Both the position numbers and the translations under genes were made by a program. From Alphaproteobacteria bacterium (GTDB lineage Bacteria; Pseudomonadota; Alphaproteobacteria; Micavibrionales; Micavibrionaceae), in the NCBI GenBank assembly GCA_021775965.1, contig JAJFGV010000060.1, forward strand, positions 20,439 to 84,438: a stretch of DNA of 64,000 nt. Reading direction: 5' to 3'. Under the pieces are notes generated by a model, which was not told the origin of the DNA, ran no database searches, and was given only the letters and a program-made list of their open reading frames with translations. Below are positions 36,632-45,981 of this stretch, piece by piece; the first letter of the stretch is position 1; each line of letters opens with the position of its first letter.

Positions 36632-37555
36632 CTAATTACCCTTAGTTTTTTTTGCTAAAACAATTAATTGATCCGCATTTTCAGTATGCAAAGAATCATT
36701 GATTTTACTGTGTAAACTTCCAATTCTATTCAGTATCTTATACAAAAAAGATGGAATCTTTACATCATCAAGTAAAAATACCCGAGGAGAGGTGCCTATA
36801 ACTTTGTGCTGAACTTCAAACCCAGTTTCTTGTAACCAATATCTTATAGAAGCTAAAGTCGGTATTCCTTGAACATAATCTCCATACCGCTTAAAGTAGG
36901 AATTTTTATCTCCTTTGTAATACTTAGATTTTCCCTGGTGACACTTTATCAGGAGAAAACCTCCAGGATGTAGCATGTCGTTAATTTTGGTTAAGCTTTT
37001 CTTTAAATCACTAAAATAATATATTGTCTCCATTACCGTAATCAGAGAAAATCCAATTTGACTCAGCTCTGCAGAAATATTATCAGGAAATGAGCTTACA
37101 AATACATCTAATCCCTTTTCTGCTGCAAATGCAGAAGCACCTTTATCTTTTTCCAGTCCATAAGCATTAAAACCCAATGACTTGAGGATATACACAAAAC
37201 GCCCCGTAAATGCGCCAATATCAAGAGCGTTTCCTTTTGTATCCATACTCCTTCTGATGAAATCCATTATGTTCCGATCTGATCCTATTGGCGAGATTAA
37301 TTTTTTAAAAAAAATGTTTCTTTGACTAACCGGTTTTGTCGGATCACTCTGAGAATATTTTTCATGTGTATATAACCTGGAATGAAAAGCTTCTATCTCG
37401 TTTTCGTCCATTCTAGGACAAGGATAAAAGGTTTTACACTCTTTACACTCAAAAATATCACAAAAGACACCTTCCCTTAATTCCTCATCATTTTTATATA
37501 AAGTTGAGTTCTCATGATGGCAAAAAGGGCAATTATGAAGCATTGAATTCTCCAA
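36632..37555 (-). CDS. Class I SAM methyltransferase with N-terminal zinc-ribbon
   Basis: A 307-residue methyltransferase. The N-terminal ~50 residues carry four cysteines (NCPFCHHE and FECKECKTFYPCPRM), a zinc-binding module as in the sugar C-methyltransferases of the NovU/TylC3 type. The SAM domain follows: ALDIGAFTGRFVYIL is motif I, then the methyl acceptor strand VMETIYYFSDLK, with HPGGFLLIKC as motif post-III. It begins at TTG 37555 or at ATG 37543 (MLHNCPFCHHE), overlapping the oxidoreductase gene by about 11 to 23 bases. Likely methylates a sugar or sugar-acid intermediate. Confidence 0.85.
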   Translation of the reverse strand: MENSMLHNCPFCHHENSTLYKNDEELREGVFCDIFECKECKTFYPCPRMDENEIEAFHSRLYTHEKYSQSDPTKPVSQRNIFFKKLISPIGSDRNIMDFIRRSMDTKGNALDIGAFTGRFVYILKSLGFNAYGLEKDKGASAFAAEKGLDVFVSSFPDNISAELSQIGFSLITVMETIYYFSDLKKSLTKINDMLHPGGFLLIKCHQGKSKYYKGDKNSYFKRYGDYVQGIPTLASIRYWLQETGFEVQHKVIGTSPRVFLLDDVKIPSFLYKILNRIGSLHSKINDSLHTENADQLIVLAKKTKGN

Positions 37556-38540
37556 TGTTTACTGTCATACCTTTTTCTTTTGCAGATTCAAACAGCGCAA
37601 CGCTCAGAGCCAATGAATAATAACCATCATTTCCAGTACAGCGAACTGTACTTTCATCACCATCTATTACCGAAACAATATCATTAATTGATTCAACAAA
37701 TCTATCTTTCTTTTGTATAGGATCCATCTGCATTAAAGACAACTCTCTATATCCTGAACATCTGGTGCTTTCAACGAATACAAACCATTCAACCTTTTCT
37801 CCATTCTCGATAATACGCATGCGTCCTTCATCTCCAACGACATCTATCTCAAAAACCAGGTCTTTTCTTTCTCCAGTTGCAATTACTGTACATAGGATCG
37901 ATTCATCAAACTCAATCCATCCGGAGACACTTGGATCTTGTGCTTCAATATCGAAAGACACTCCACTCAGAACGCAAGGATCTTTCTGGATTAACATTCG
38001 AACAGCATCAAGCAAATGTGTCCCAATATTAAATAATTGACCGGGATAAAAGGTATTTACCGCCTTAATTTTACCAATTTTTCCTTTTTCGATCAGCTCT
38101 TTTGCAAACTGATAATTACTGTCCCACCGACGAGTATGATTAATTGCTAACACAATGTTTTTCTCTTTACACAATTTCACCATCTCTTTTGCCTGGCATA
38201 TATCGGGAGCCAATGGCTTTTCACAAAATATTGCCTTTACCGGATACTCAATTAATTTCTTAAGAATGGCATAGTGATCTTCAGTGGGAGTACAAATAGA
38301 TACAATATCAACAGCAGTATTTTCCATTAACTCTTTTATAGACTCAAATGTTAAAACGTTGTGATGTTGTTTGAAGATATCAATTTTTTCTTTATCAACA
38401 TCAACAACTCCCACCAACTCAGTCCTCAAGCATTTTATATATGCAGAAACATGACTCCACGTCTCTTTTCTAAGCGGGTCAAGATCAAAAAAAAATCCGA
38501 TATTCCCCAAGCCAATAACCGCTGCCTTAAACATATTCAT
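37533..38540 (-). CDS. Gfo/Idh/MocA family oxidoreductase
   Basis: A 335-residue NAD(P)-dependent sugar oxidoreductase. FKAAVIGLGNIGFFFD is the Rossmann turn, VSICTPTEDHYAI and IFCEKPLAPDI carry the family motif with the catalytic Lys, and INHTRRWDSNYQFAKELI and LFNIGTHLLDAVRM hold the substrate-binding residues. It lies 12 bases after the PtmE-like gene. This position next to a GlcN-1-phosphate guanylyltransferase-type gene recurs in nonulosonic acid loci, but the reaction it performs there is not established from sequence. Confidence 0.88.
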   Translation of the reverse strand: MNMFKAAVIGLGNIGFFFDLDPLRKETWSHVSAYIKCLRTELVGVVDVDKEKIDIFKQHHNVLTFESIKELMENTAVDIVSICTPTEDHYAILKKLIEYPVKAIFCEKPLAPDICQAKEMVKLCKEKNIVLAINHTRRWDSNYQFAKELIEKGKIGKIKAVNTFYPGQLFNIGTHLLDAVRMLIQKDPCVLSGVSFDIEAQDPSVSGWIEFDESILCTVIATGERKDLVFEIDVVGDEGRMRIIENGEKVEWFVFVESTRCSGYRELSLMQMDPIQKKDRFVESINDIVSVIDGDESTVRCTGNDGYYSLALSVALFESAKEKGMTVNIGEFNAS

Positions 38541-38552
38541 TTTATCAAATGG

Positions 38553-39623
38553 TCAGTCATTAACTAATTCCTTTATACTTTTTTGAAACTCTTCCCACTG
38601 CCCGACATCAACCCATCCATCATGTATTGGGTATACAGAAACCTTCCCTCTCTTTGCAACATTTTCTATCAAGGTATTCATGTCCATATATTTATTATCA
38701 GGAACCATGTGTAAAATCTCAGGTTCCAGAACATAAACACCTGTGTTGGTAATCACATCATAATTAGGCTTTTCAACAAAACTCTTCAGAATCCCATTAT
38801 CTAACTCTAGAATACCGTAAGGCACTTGAATCTCCTTATGACATCCGACTAGGGTCATAAGATTATTATTCTCTTTATGCCACTTCAGGATATCTGCGTA
38901 GTTTGCGTTCAAGATTGTATCGCAATTTAATACAAAAAATGTATCCTTAACTTTTCCTTTTAACAAGGAAAGACTACCAGATGTACCAAAATAGTCTTTC
39001 TCTTCAACCCAATCTATATTGTAAGGAAAGTTGTTTTCCCTCAGAAATAACTTTATATATTCCTTCTTGTAATTTAGAGTATAGATAAAGTTATGAAAAC
39101 CACATTTATACAGTTGCTCCATAATTATTTCTATTATTGGGTTTTCTCCGATAGGGATCAAAGGCTTAGGCAGTATTTTTGTAAAGGGATCAAGCCGCGT
39201 ACCCCTACCTCCTGCCATAATTACGACATTATTTGTTAATAATTGTTTTTGCTCTGCTGTTTCCTTTGTACCAAATATATCTACCCATAATATTACATCT
39301 GTAATCCTCATGTTTTTATCCAATATGGGAATCTGTTCAATCTGTTTTTCAAGCATTATTTTTTGAGCCTTTTCCTTTTTGTCTGGCTCATCGCAAAGAA
39401 TAAATACAAATTGTTGAAACATTATTTTCTTAACTTTATCACCAAATTGAAGCCCAGCAACCAACCTCCTTCTGATATCTCCATCTGTAACAGTTCCCAG
39501 AAGTTTATCATCTTCATTAGTCACAAAGAGTATTTGCTCAGCAGTCTCATTGAGCCTTTGCATAGACTCTTTTAGTGTTGTTTCCGGTTGAATCAGAAGG
39601 GTCCTCAATTTCACTTTATCCAT
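38553..39623 (-). CDS. CBS-domain nucleotidyltransferase, PtmE-like
   Basis: A 356-residue protein with an N-terminal pair of CBS domains (residues ~1-125; TDGDIRRRLVAG, VILWVDIF) and a C-terminal sugar-1-phosphate nucleotidyltransferase (VVIMAGGRGTRLDPFTKILPK is the catalytic loop; FVLNCDTI the metal site). This arrangement fits PtmE of Campylobacter, which makes GDP-glucosamine in the legionaminic acid pathway. The frame runs to TTG 39656, but the ATG at 39623 has GGAGGGG upstream and starts the conserved CBS part, so I choose it. A methyltransferase and NeuB lie just upstream. Confidence 0.85.
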   Translation of the reverse strand: MDKVKLRTLLIQPETTLKESMQRLNETAEQILFVTNEDDKLLGTVTDGDIRRRLVAGLQFGDKVKKIMFQQFVFILCDEPDKKEKAQKIMLEKQIEQIPILDKNMRITDVILWVDIFGTKETAEQKQLLTNNVVIMAGGRGTRLDPFTKILPKPLIPIGENPIIEIIMEQLYKCGFHNFIYTLNYKKEYIKLFLRENNFPYNIDWVEEKDYFGTSGSLSLLKGKVKDTFFVLNCDTILNANYADILKWHKENNNLMTLVGCHKEIQVPYGILELDNGILKSFVEKPNYDVITNTGVYVLEPEILHMVPDNKYMDMNTLIENVAKRGKVSVYPIHDGWVDVGQWEEFQKSIKELVND

Positions 39624-39705
39624 AAAACTACCCACCCCTCCAAGATCAGTCCACAACTATTTTTTTTAGATATACTAGACAAAACACTTTGACTGTCATT
39701 GGGCA

Positions 39706-40512
39706 TCATTTTTTGGTACTTAACTGTTTTTCAAATACTCTAAAAAGAATTGGAGAATAATTTCCTACTGAATCAGGTAAAGCGAGATCAAAGAACTTTA
39801 CCAATTCTGTATTTCTCATTGTACTATTTTCAGGTCGTATCACTTCGTGAAACACTCTTGCCAGAAAATAATGTGTCGACAAAAAGTTTTTCTTTACAGA
39901 AGGTTCCAATTCTGCAAAACCTATCATAGACATTGATTCTTTGATACTCTCAGAAAAATACTTGTTGTGATAAGGCTCGTCGATCTCTTCAAGTAAAAGC
40001 TCTTTCCGAGCCTTATTCAGGTTTGCCAATGGTTCATTAAACGACTCAACCATAATGTACCTTCCTTTTTCTTTCAAGACCCTATGAATATTATTTAAAG
40101 CGACAATTTTGTCTTCTTTTTCTAGTAAATTGATTAGAACACGCTCGGTAATAACAACGTCAAAGAAATCTTCTTCACAGTTTTCTTCTCTGCAGTCTCC
40201 GTTTATCAAATTAACATTTTTTAGTTGACGTGACAAAGCAAGCGCATAAAGTTCCTTTGAAAATTCTATACCATATAAATCTAACTCCTTATATTTATTG
40301 CTTAAAATTGACAAAAGGTAACCATTACCACAGCCTATTTCCAGTATCTTCAGTGATTTATTATAATTATAATACCTATCAATTTCATTTATTATAAAAG
40401 AAGTCTCGCAATCCCTCACATAACTATCTTGCATCGAACATTCTTTGCTTAGACCCTTTGTAAATGCCTCTTGTTTATAGTGATTTTGTATTTTTTCTTT
40501 GCTTTGCATCAT
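39706..40512 (-). CDS. Class I SAM-dependent methyltransferase
   Basis: A 268-residue SAM methyltransferase. ILEIGCGNGYLLSIL is motif I, LYGIEFSKELYALA motif II, and DVVITERVLINLLEKED with KGRYIMVESFNEP the later strands. There is no metal or iron-sulfur domain. It lies between the NeuB-type synthase and the PtmE-like gene, a spot where PtmH/PtmG-type methyltransferases occur in legionaminic acid loci. The substrate is unknown. The ATG pair at the start (MMQSKEKIQ) leaves the exact first codon open by one residue. Confidence 0.85.
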   Translation of the reverse strand: MMQSKEKIQNHYKQEAFTKGLSKECSMQDSYVRDCETSFIINEIDRYYNYNKSLKILEIGCGNGYLLSILSNKYKELDLYGIEFSKELYALALSRQLKNVNLINGDCREENCEEDFFDVVITERVLINLLEKEDKIVALNNIHRVLKEKGRYIMVESFNEPLANLNKARKELLLEEIDEPYHNKYFSESIKESMSMIGFAELEPSVKKNFLSTHYFLARVFHEVIRPENSTMRNTELVKFFDLALPDSVGNYSPILFRVFEKQLSTKK

Positions 40513-40530
40513 ATTAATTAAAAGTTAAAA

Positions 40531-41610
40531 TCAATATATTAATTCATCATTTTCATAATCAACAGCTGATTTCTTCCCTATCCAGTCCCAATAAAAAAGA
40601 GGAGAAATACCATTCCCCGGTCTTTTTACACTTAAATTAGCTTCAGTAAAATACTCTTCTTTCCTTATTGCACATCCTGCTACAAGGCTTTTTCTGGCAA
40701 CAGCCATATTCTTGTATTCTGATGCAACCGGTATTTTAATCGGAGAACCAAGAGCGAATTCTACTTCACGTATCCCACTAATCAATTTTTTTAATTCTTC
40801 TGGTTGTAGAGATGCTTTGTGGTCAGGACCAGGAAGATCTCTATCAAGAGTAAAATGTTTCTCAATAACACAAGCTCCGCGTGCAGCGGCGGCAAGAGAA
40901 ACGGAAAGACCTAATGTGTGGTCAGAATAACCAACCGGCAATCCAAATGCAGCCTTTAAGGTATCCATTGCCTTTAGATTTACATCATAAAATGGAGTTG
41001 GATATTCAGTAGTACAGTGCAGAAGACTTACCTTTTCCTTTAACTCGATACGACCTTTATTGCTTGAATAAGCATCCCGAAACGCATATTGAGAAGGTCT
41101 CGTATTTTCTCCATTTATATATCCAAATGCCAAAATACTAAGAGCGGTTTCTACTTCCGCAAGCGTAGCCATCCCGGTTGAAAGAATAACAGGTAAACCG
41201 GTTTGGCTAATCTTCAACAAAAGAGGGGCATTAGTTATCTCTCCGGAAGGAATTTTAAGCCTCTTCAATTTAAGTTTTTTTGCCAGCAAATCAACACTTT
41301 TCAAGTCAAAAGGAGAAGACAAAAACTCTATGTTCTTATTACAATACTCAATGAGTTCCATATGAGCTTCACCATTCAGCTCTAAATTTTTAATCATTTC
41401 AAACTGGGTTTCATTCTCATCAGTTGTTTGCTTCTGATATTGGGCTTTCTCAGCCCATTTACTTACAATATGCTCTGTCTTGTACGTTTGAAACTTGACT
41501 GCATCTGCACCTGCTTCACAGGCAACATCAACCAATTTTTTAGCCATATCCAAAGAACCGTTATGATTGACACCTGCTTCTGCAATAATAAATATGTTTT
41601 TGCTACCCAT
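40531..41610 (-). CDS. neuB: N-acetylneuraminate / legionaminate synthase family enzyme
   Basis: A 359-residue NeuB-type synthase that condenses phosphoenolpyruvate with an aldose to form a nonulosonic acid. IAEAGVNHNGSLDMAKKLV carries the NHNG motif at residues 15-18, then ADAVKFQTYK, LKIPSGEITN and LSTGMATLAEV; HCTTEYPTP and GYSDHTLG follow, and residues ~290-355 are the antifreeze-like SAF domain. Legionaminate synthases (LegI) have the same architecture. With NeuC and LegC homologues next door, legionaminic acid or a close relative is the best guess. ATG at 41608-41610, 44 bases after the epimerase gene. Confidence 0.9.
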   Translation of the reverse strand: MGSKNIFIIAEAGVNHNGSLDMAKKLVDVACEAGADAVKFQTYKTEHIVSKWAEKAQYQKQTTDENETQFEMIKNLELNGEAHMELIEYCNKNIEFLSSPFDLKSVDLLAKKLKLKRLKIPSGEITNAPLLLKISQTGLPVILSTGMATLAEVETALSILAFGYINGENTRPSQYAFRDAYSSNKGRIELKEKVSLLHCTTEYPTPFYDVNLKAMDTLKAAFGLPVGYSDHTLGLSVSLAAAARGACVIEKHFTLDRDLPGPDHKASLQPEELKKLISGIREVEFALGSPIKIPVASEYKNMAVARKSLVAGCAIRKEEYFTEANLSVKRPGNGISPLFYWDWIGKKSAVDYENDELIY

Positions 41611-41654
41611 ACTTTTTATTTCTCTCTATAAGAACGAATCAATTAGGAAGTAAA

Positions 41655-42812
41655 TTATAAGTCATAAAACTTCTTCATTAATAGATTGTCTAACCTGAAA
41701 CTTTTCAACTTTTCTTTTATCTTTAAAGATGCTCCACCTTTCCCATAGGGATTAACTGTTTGTGATAATGTTTTTTGGAACTCTTCAGATAACGCTTCTT
41801 TTATTGATCTAACAATTGACTCTTCTTCTTCTAAACAATCAATAATAGATGATGCCTTTAATCTTCCTCGTTGCCGTTCTCCAAGATTGATGGTAGGTAT
41901 ACAAAACGAAGGTGCTTCCACAATTCCGCTTGAAGAATTTCCAATAACCATGTCAACGTATTTTAAAGTGCTCAGGTATCTTATCTGGCCTAAGTTGGTA
42001 AAAACTACCGCATTGAGATCTTCTACTGTATAACTATTGATCATTTTCATAATTACCCGTCCGGATGTATCCGAGTTTGGCATTGTAAATATCTTTTTCA
42101 CTTCTGGAAATTGTTTTAACGCATTTAATAATGCTTTCAGTGGTTTCTCAGGTCCTTGTTTATCAAGAGTTACAGGGTGATACGTTATTAAGAAATTAAT
42201 CTCACCCAATTTAAAATCAATAGACTTTTCTAATTCTTCTCTACTCAACATTTCTAATTTAATTATGTTATCCAACCCTGGAGTTCCATAATTAAACACT
42301 CTTTCCGGCGACTCTCCCAGTTGGACAACACGCTTTCCATAAGAATCTGTAGCTACAAAATGTAAATGAGACATTTTAGTAATGGCATGGCGAATGTACT
42401 CATCCATTGAACCTTCTGTTGCTTCCCCTCCATGAAGATGCGCAATTGGAACCTTGGCAACCATAGCTGCCTGTGCAGAAGCTAGTATTTCATACCTGTC
42501 TCCAAACAAAACTATAATATCAGGTTTTAACCTCTCAATAGAATCTGCAAACCCTATTATTCCCAAACCTAAGGACTTTGTAATAGATACTGGAGTATCA
42601 CCGGATATAAGCATTTCCACTCTTTCATTTATGTGAAAACCATCTTGCTCTATAATTTTATAAGTTAATCCGAATTCCGGAGATAGATGCATACCGGTTA
42701 CAATTATTTGTAACTCCAATCCGGAGTCACTATTAATTTCTTTCATTAACCAATAAAGCTGGCCATATTCTGCACGAGTTCCGGTAATAACGCATATCTT
42801 ACGCCGCTGCAT
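41655..42812 (-). CDS. neuC: UDP-N-acetylglucosamine 2-epimerase (hydrolysing), NeuC/LegG-like
   Basis: A 385-residue GT-B-fold epimerase that removes the nucleotide and inverts C2 to give the free ManNAc-type sugar. KICVITGTRAEYGQLYWLM is the N-terminal GTR-x-E motif, VTGMHLSPEFG, IVLFGDRYEILASAQAAM, HLHGGEATEGSMDEYIRHAITK and DMVIGNSSSGIVEAPSF are the substrate-binding segments. The frame extends to 42833, but the ATG at 42812 has GGGAGAG upstream and begins the conserved region. It overlaps the LegC-type gene by 14 bases, typical of nonulosonic acid operons. Confidence 0.92.
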   Translation of the reverse strand: MQRRKICVITGTRAEYGQLYWLMKEINSDSGLELQIIVTGMHLSPEFGLTYKIIEQDGFHINERVEMLISGDTPVSITKSLGLGIIGFADSIERLKPDIIVLFGDRYEILASAQAAMVAKVPIAHLHGGEATEGSMDEYIRHAITKMSHLHFVATDSYGKRVVQLGESPERVFNYGTPGLDNIIKLEMLSREELEKSIDFKLGEINFLITYHPVTLDKQGPEKPLKALLNALKQFPEVKKIFTMPNSDTSGRVIMKMINSYTVEDLNAVVFTNLGQIRYLSTLKYVDMVIGNSSSGIVEAPSFCIPTINLGERQRGRLKASSIIDCLEEEESIVRSIKEALSEEFQKTLSQTVNPYGKGGASLKIKEKLKSFRLDNLLMKKFYDL

Positions 42813-43974
42813 GGGTCTCTCCCAATTTTGCACTGCTGGGAATATTTATGATCCTTTTTTCAAGGTTTTCCGCAATGCTCAAATCCATGCTGGGATAATC
42901 TTTGAACATGGTTAACTTATGCATTAATCTCCATGCAGGGCGAGTCATAATACCACTACCATTCGTTTTTTCCAACAGCAGTTCACTATCACACACAGCC
43001 TCATTATCCAGCAGCAACACATTAAGCCAATAGTTACTTTTGGCAAAATTCGGTTCTGTAAAAAACTTAATTCCGTTAATATCATCAAAGGCGTTATTGT
43101 AGTTTTCTGCCAATTTCCTTTTATTTCTTAAGAATGATGGTAACTGCTCTAATTGCGCACATCCTAATGCCGCATTGATGTTCGGCATTCGATAATTATA
43201 TCCCACATAATCATGAACAAACTCCCATTTCCCGTGAATTTTGGCTGTAGTAGTCAAATGTTTAGCAATTTTACCAAGACTCTCATCATTGGTAACTATT
43301 GCCCCTCCACCACCGGTTGTCATAATCTTGTTTCCGTTAAAACTTAATGCAGATAGTTTTCCATGGTTCCCTGTATGTTTTCCCTTGTAAAAAGAACCAA
43401 GTGACTCTGTAGCATCCTCAATTAATATGATATTGTACCGATTGCATAGCTCTACGAGAGGGTCCATATCAACCGGATGTCCATATGTATGCATAGGAAT
43501 ACACACCTTTATCTGACGCTTCGTTTTTCTATTCCAACAAGTCCCGTCAGTCTTCACTACAGCAATTTCATCAAGATAATCTGAAAGTTTTGCAGGGCAT
43601 ATACCTAAAGTTTCATGTGAACAATCAACAAAATGTGGAATGGCCGAGCAGTAAGACACAACATTTGCTGTAGCTACAAATGTAAGGGATGGGATCAACA
43701 CTTCATCATTGGGCTGCACACCGGCAAGTTTCAGGCACATATGTAAAGCAGCGGTACCGTTAACTACGGCTATTACGCATTTGGCGCCAATAAACTCTGC
43801 CAATTTAGCTTCAAACAGGTTTACGTATTTTCCTGCTGTAGAAACCCAACCGGTATCAAGACACTCTTTAACATAATCCCATTCGTTTCCAGCAAAAAGA
43901 GGTTCGTGTAAAGCGATATCACCAGAATAATCCCCTCTGATCGTCTTGATAATCTTGTCAATGTCCACACCCAT
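42799..43974 (-). CDS. legC: LegC-type aminotransferase (DegT family)
   Basis: A 391-residue PLP aminotransferase of the DegT family. The N-terminus ALHEPLFAGNEWDYVKECLDTGWVSTAGKYV is the LegC signature, SFNGNKIMTTGGGG contains the aldimine Lys216. In legionaminic acid synthesis LegC aminates the 4-keto-6-deoxy sugar nucleotide to the 4-amino form before acetylation and epimerisation. It is the first gene of a unit with neuC, neuB, methyltransferase and PtmE-like genes; a 155-base gap lies upstream. The window has no LegH-type N-acetyltransferase. Confidence 0.9.
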   Translation of the reverse strand: MGVDIDKIIKTIRGDYSGDIALHEPLFAGNEWDYVKECLDTGWVSTAGKYVNLFEAKLAEFIGAKCVIAVVNGTAALHMCLKLAGVQPNDEVLIPSLTFVATANVVSYCSAIPHFVDCSHETLGICPAKLSDYLDEIAVVKTDGTCWNRKTKRQIKVCIPMHTYGHPVDMDPLVELCNRYNIILIEDATESLGSFYKGKHTGNHGKLSALSFNGNKIMTTGGGGAIVTNDESLGKIAKHLTTTAKIHGKWEFVHDYVGYNYRMPNINAALGCAQLEQLPSFLRNKRKLAENYNNAFDDINGIKFFTEPNFAKSNYWLNVLLLDNEAVCDSELLLEKTNGSGIMTRPAWRLMHKLTMFKDYPSMDLSIAENLEKRIINIPSSAKLGETHAAA

Positions 43975-44129
43975 CTCTATTTTTTATGTAATTTGTTTAT
44001 AAGTTTTTATAAAGGTGCATAAGCCATGTTGTGTGGTTTTAAACTCTATGTATGATGCATCAAACTGTCATTTATATACTTCCACTGGTTCTTCTTATAC
44101 AGGGTTCCAAAAGAGAAATAGTTTCTAAG

Positions 44130-45929
44130 CTACTTGATCTCATAGACAACATAAAATGAATTTTGGTAAACTACCGGGAAGTTTAATGGAAGATCTTTCT
44201 CTCTGATGACATGTGTAAGGTTATATTTGTCTTTCCAATGGATGATTATACCTTCGTCCAGGTTCTTCCACATCTCTCCCCATCTTTCATCAAAAATATT
44301 TGCATTATTTGTCACATCTTTAAACAATCTATCAATCGAATAATTCAGATCGTTTTCCAGAATATGCTTTACTTCACGGGATGACCTACCAACTGAAAGA
44401 TTTGTGATTGGGGTATTAACACTTATAAAGCAGTCGTGATGTGAATAGACAGGAAAGTCCCACTTGTTAAAAGGAAAGAGGAAAACTGTATTATCAGACA
44501 TTATCATATCGTTAATATACTTAAATATATCCTTGTAAGCTTCTTTTTCAGCAATTTCAATGTTGGTGTTATTATCTTCTGAGAAATGAAGAGCAGTCTT
44601 TATATATGATTTAATAGGTGATGCAATCAACAATTTCGGCACAACAAAAACAATCAATAGAACCGATACAATAGCAAGAGGATTCTGTAATAACCGGTTG
44701 CCTTTACTTACAACTCCCTTAATATGGTCTATGTTTGTGTTGCTTCTTAAAACTTCGTACATGCCCTTCAAAAAATGCAGAATATGCCCTTCAAAGAGTT
44801 CATATATTACCAAGGCCAAACCGAAGACAACAAAAGCTACACCATTACGACAAGCAAAGAAAATAAATAGAAACATTAGAAAAAAGACACAATTCCCTTT
44901 CCTTAGCTGGTTAGCCAACAGAAATGAAAAGAAAAATATCCCTAATATATAAATAAGATTCATAGCTCTTTTCAATTGCAGTGTAATCACAAAACTACTA
45001 TGTACGATGTCCGCAAAAACAAACTGCACAATATACAGGAATATTACTCCAAAGATAAGAGGCATAACACTACGGTTTTCAAACCCTGTTTTTCTAGCTT
45101 TATTAATTCCTAAAATAAATGCCACAAAAATAAGCCATTGACCCATGAAGGTAATTGGCCTCAATATAAAGGATAACAAAGGAGACGTATCGTGCCATGC
45201 AGCATAATAGTAATATTTAATTGCAAATTCATCCACATTCGAGCTTACAGACTTTCCGAAATAAATATAAATAACGGGAAAAGACAAAGCAATAACAACT
45301 AATAAATATCCAATTACTTGTTTTACAGATACTCTTTTCTGTGTCAAAAATATTATTGCAAGAGCCAGGCATGAGGGCAAAAACCACCACATTGCCATTC
45401 CAACATGCAAATAGAAAAGCAACGCCCCAAAAAATGCAGAAATGCACCATCTTTCTCTCAGGAAATAGTAAATGGCTGAAAGATAAAACGGTGTTGCCAT
45501 ATTCAACGGCTCCGCCAAGCGTGCTCCAATCAAAGAGAGAAATATAGTAAGTGATATCACTAAAACTATTTGATCATTATTAAACAGATATTTGCATAAC
45601 CTAGCTAACACCAACATTGTAAGCCCTGTCTGCAAAATACAGAACAACTTGCCAAGTGGCAGGAAGCCCTCCATACACCCAAGTTTTCTAGCTACAAATG
45701 CAACAAAATAATGGTAATTGTAGTGTGGATTATATTTTTCCAGACTAATGTTAAAGAACTCTCCATTGTAATACTCCGGATGTAGAATTTTCCTTATTAT
45801 AATGATATCAGAATCTCTAAAACCTTGATTTCCCGCAGCAAATATCGTTACAAACATAATAAAGAGACAAGCATACAACACGTATGTTGAATCAAAATAT
45901 TTCTTCACAATTATCGACCACGTGTCCAT
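44130..45929 (-). CDS. Large polytopic membrane protein, possible GT-C-like glycosyltransferase
   Basis: I do not recognise the family. 599 residues with about ten or more hydrophobic helices (for example VLYACLFIMFVTIFAAG, FLLANQLRKGNCVFFLMFLFIFFAC) and a soluble end of about 150 residues. The first external loop has GFRDSDIIIIRKIL, an acidic patch that could be the catalytic loop of a GT-C enzyme, as in the GT39-type proteins at 9344 and 60472. The C-terminus (MIMSDNTVFLFPFNKWDFP, HHDCFISVNTPITNL) reads as a soluble domain. The gene is 53 bases after a GT2 gene and ends the unit upstream of the nonulosonic acid genes. Confidence 0.6.
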   Translation of the reverse strand: MDTWSIIVKKYFDSTYVLYACLFIMFVTIFAAGNQGFRDSDIIIIRKILHPEYYNGEFFNISLEKYNPHYNYHYFVAFVARKLGCMEGFLPLGKLFCILQTGLTMLVLARLCKYLFNNDQIVLVISLTIFLSLIGARLAEPLNMATPFYLSAIYYFLRERWCISAFFGALLFYLHVGMAMWWFLPSCLALAIIFLTQKRVSVKQVIGYLLVVIALSFPVIYIYFGKSVSSNVDEFAIKYYYYAAWHDTSPLLSFILRPITFMGQWLIFVAFILGINKARKTGFENRSVMPLIFGVIFLYIVQFVFADIVHSSFVITLQLKRAMNLIYILGIFFFSFLLANQLRKGNCVFFLMFLFIFFACRNGVAFVVFGLALVIYELFEGHILHFLKGMYEVLRSNTNIDHIKGVVSKGNRLLQNPLAIVSVLLIVFVVPKLLIASPIKSYIKTALHFSEDNNTNIEIAEKEAYKDIFKYINDMIMSDNTVFLFPFNKWDFPVYSHHDCFISVNTPITNLSVGRSSREVKHILENDLNYSIDRLFKDVTNNANIFDERWGEMWKNLDEGIIIHWKDKYNLTHVIREKDLPLNFPVVYQNSFYVVYEIK

Positions 45930-45981
45930 TTAATCAACCAGATAACAAATTACGTTTCTCGTTCCTTCGTACAAGATTTTA

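Noticed and set aside
39624..39656. TTG start for the PtmE-like protein
   Set aside because: The ATG at 39623 has GGAGGGG upstream, and the TTG adds 11 residues of no family pattern.
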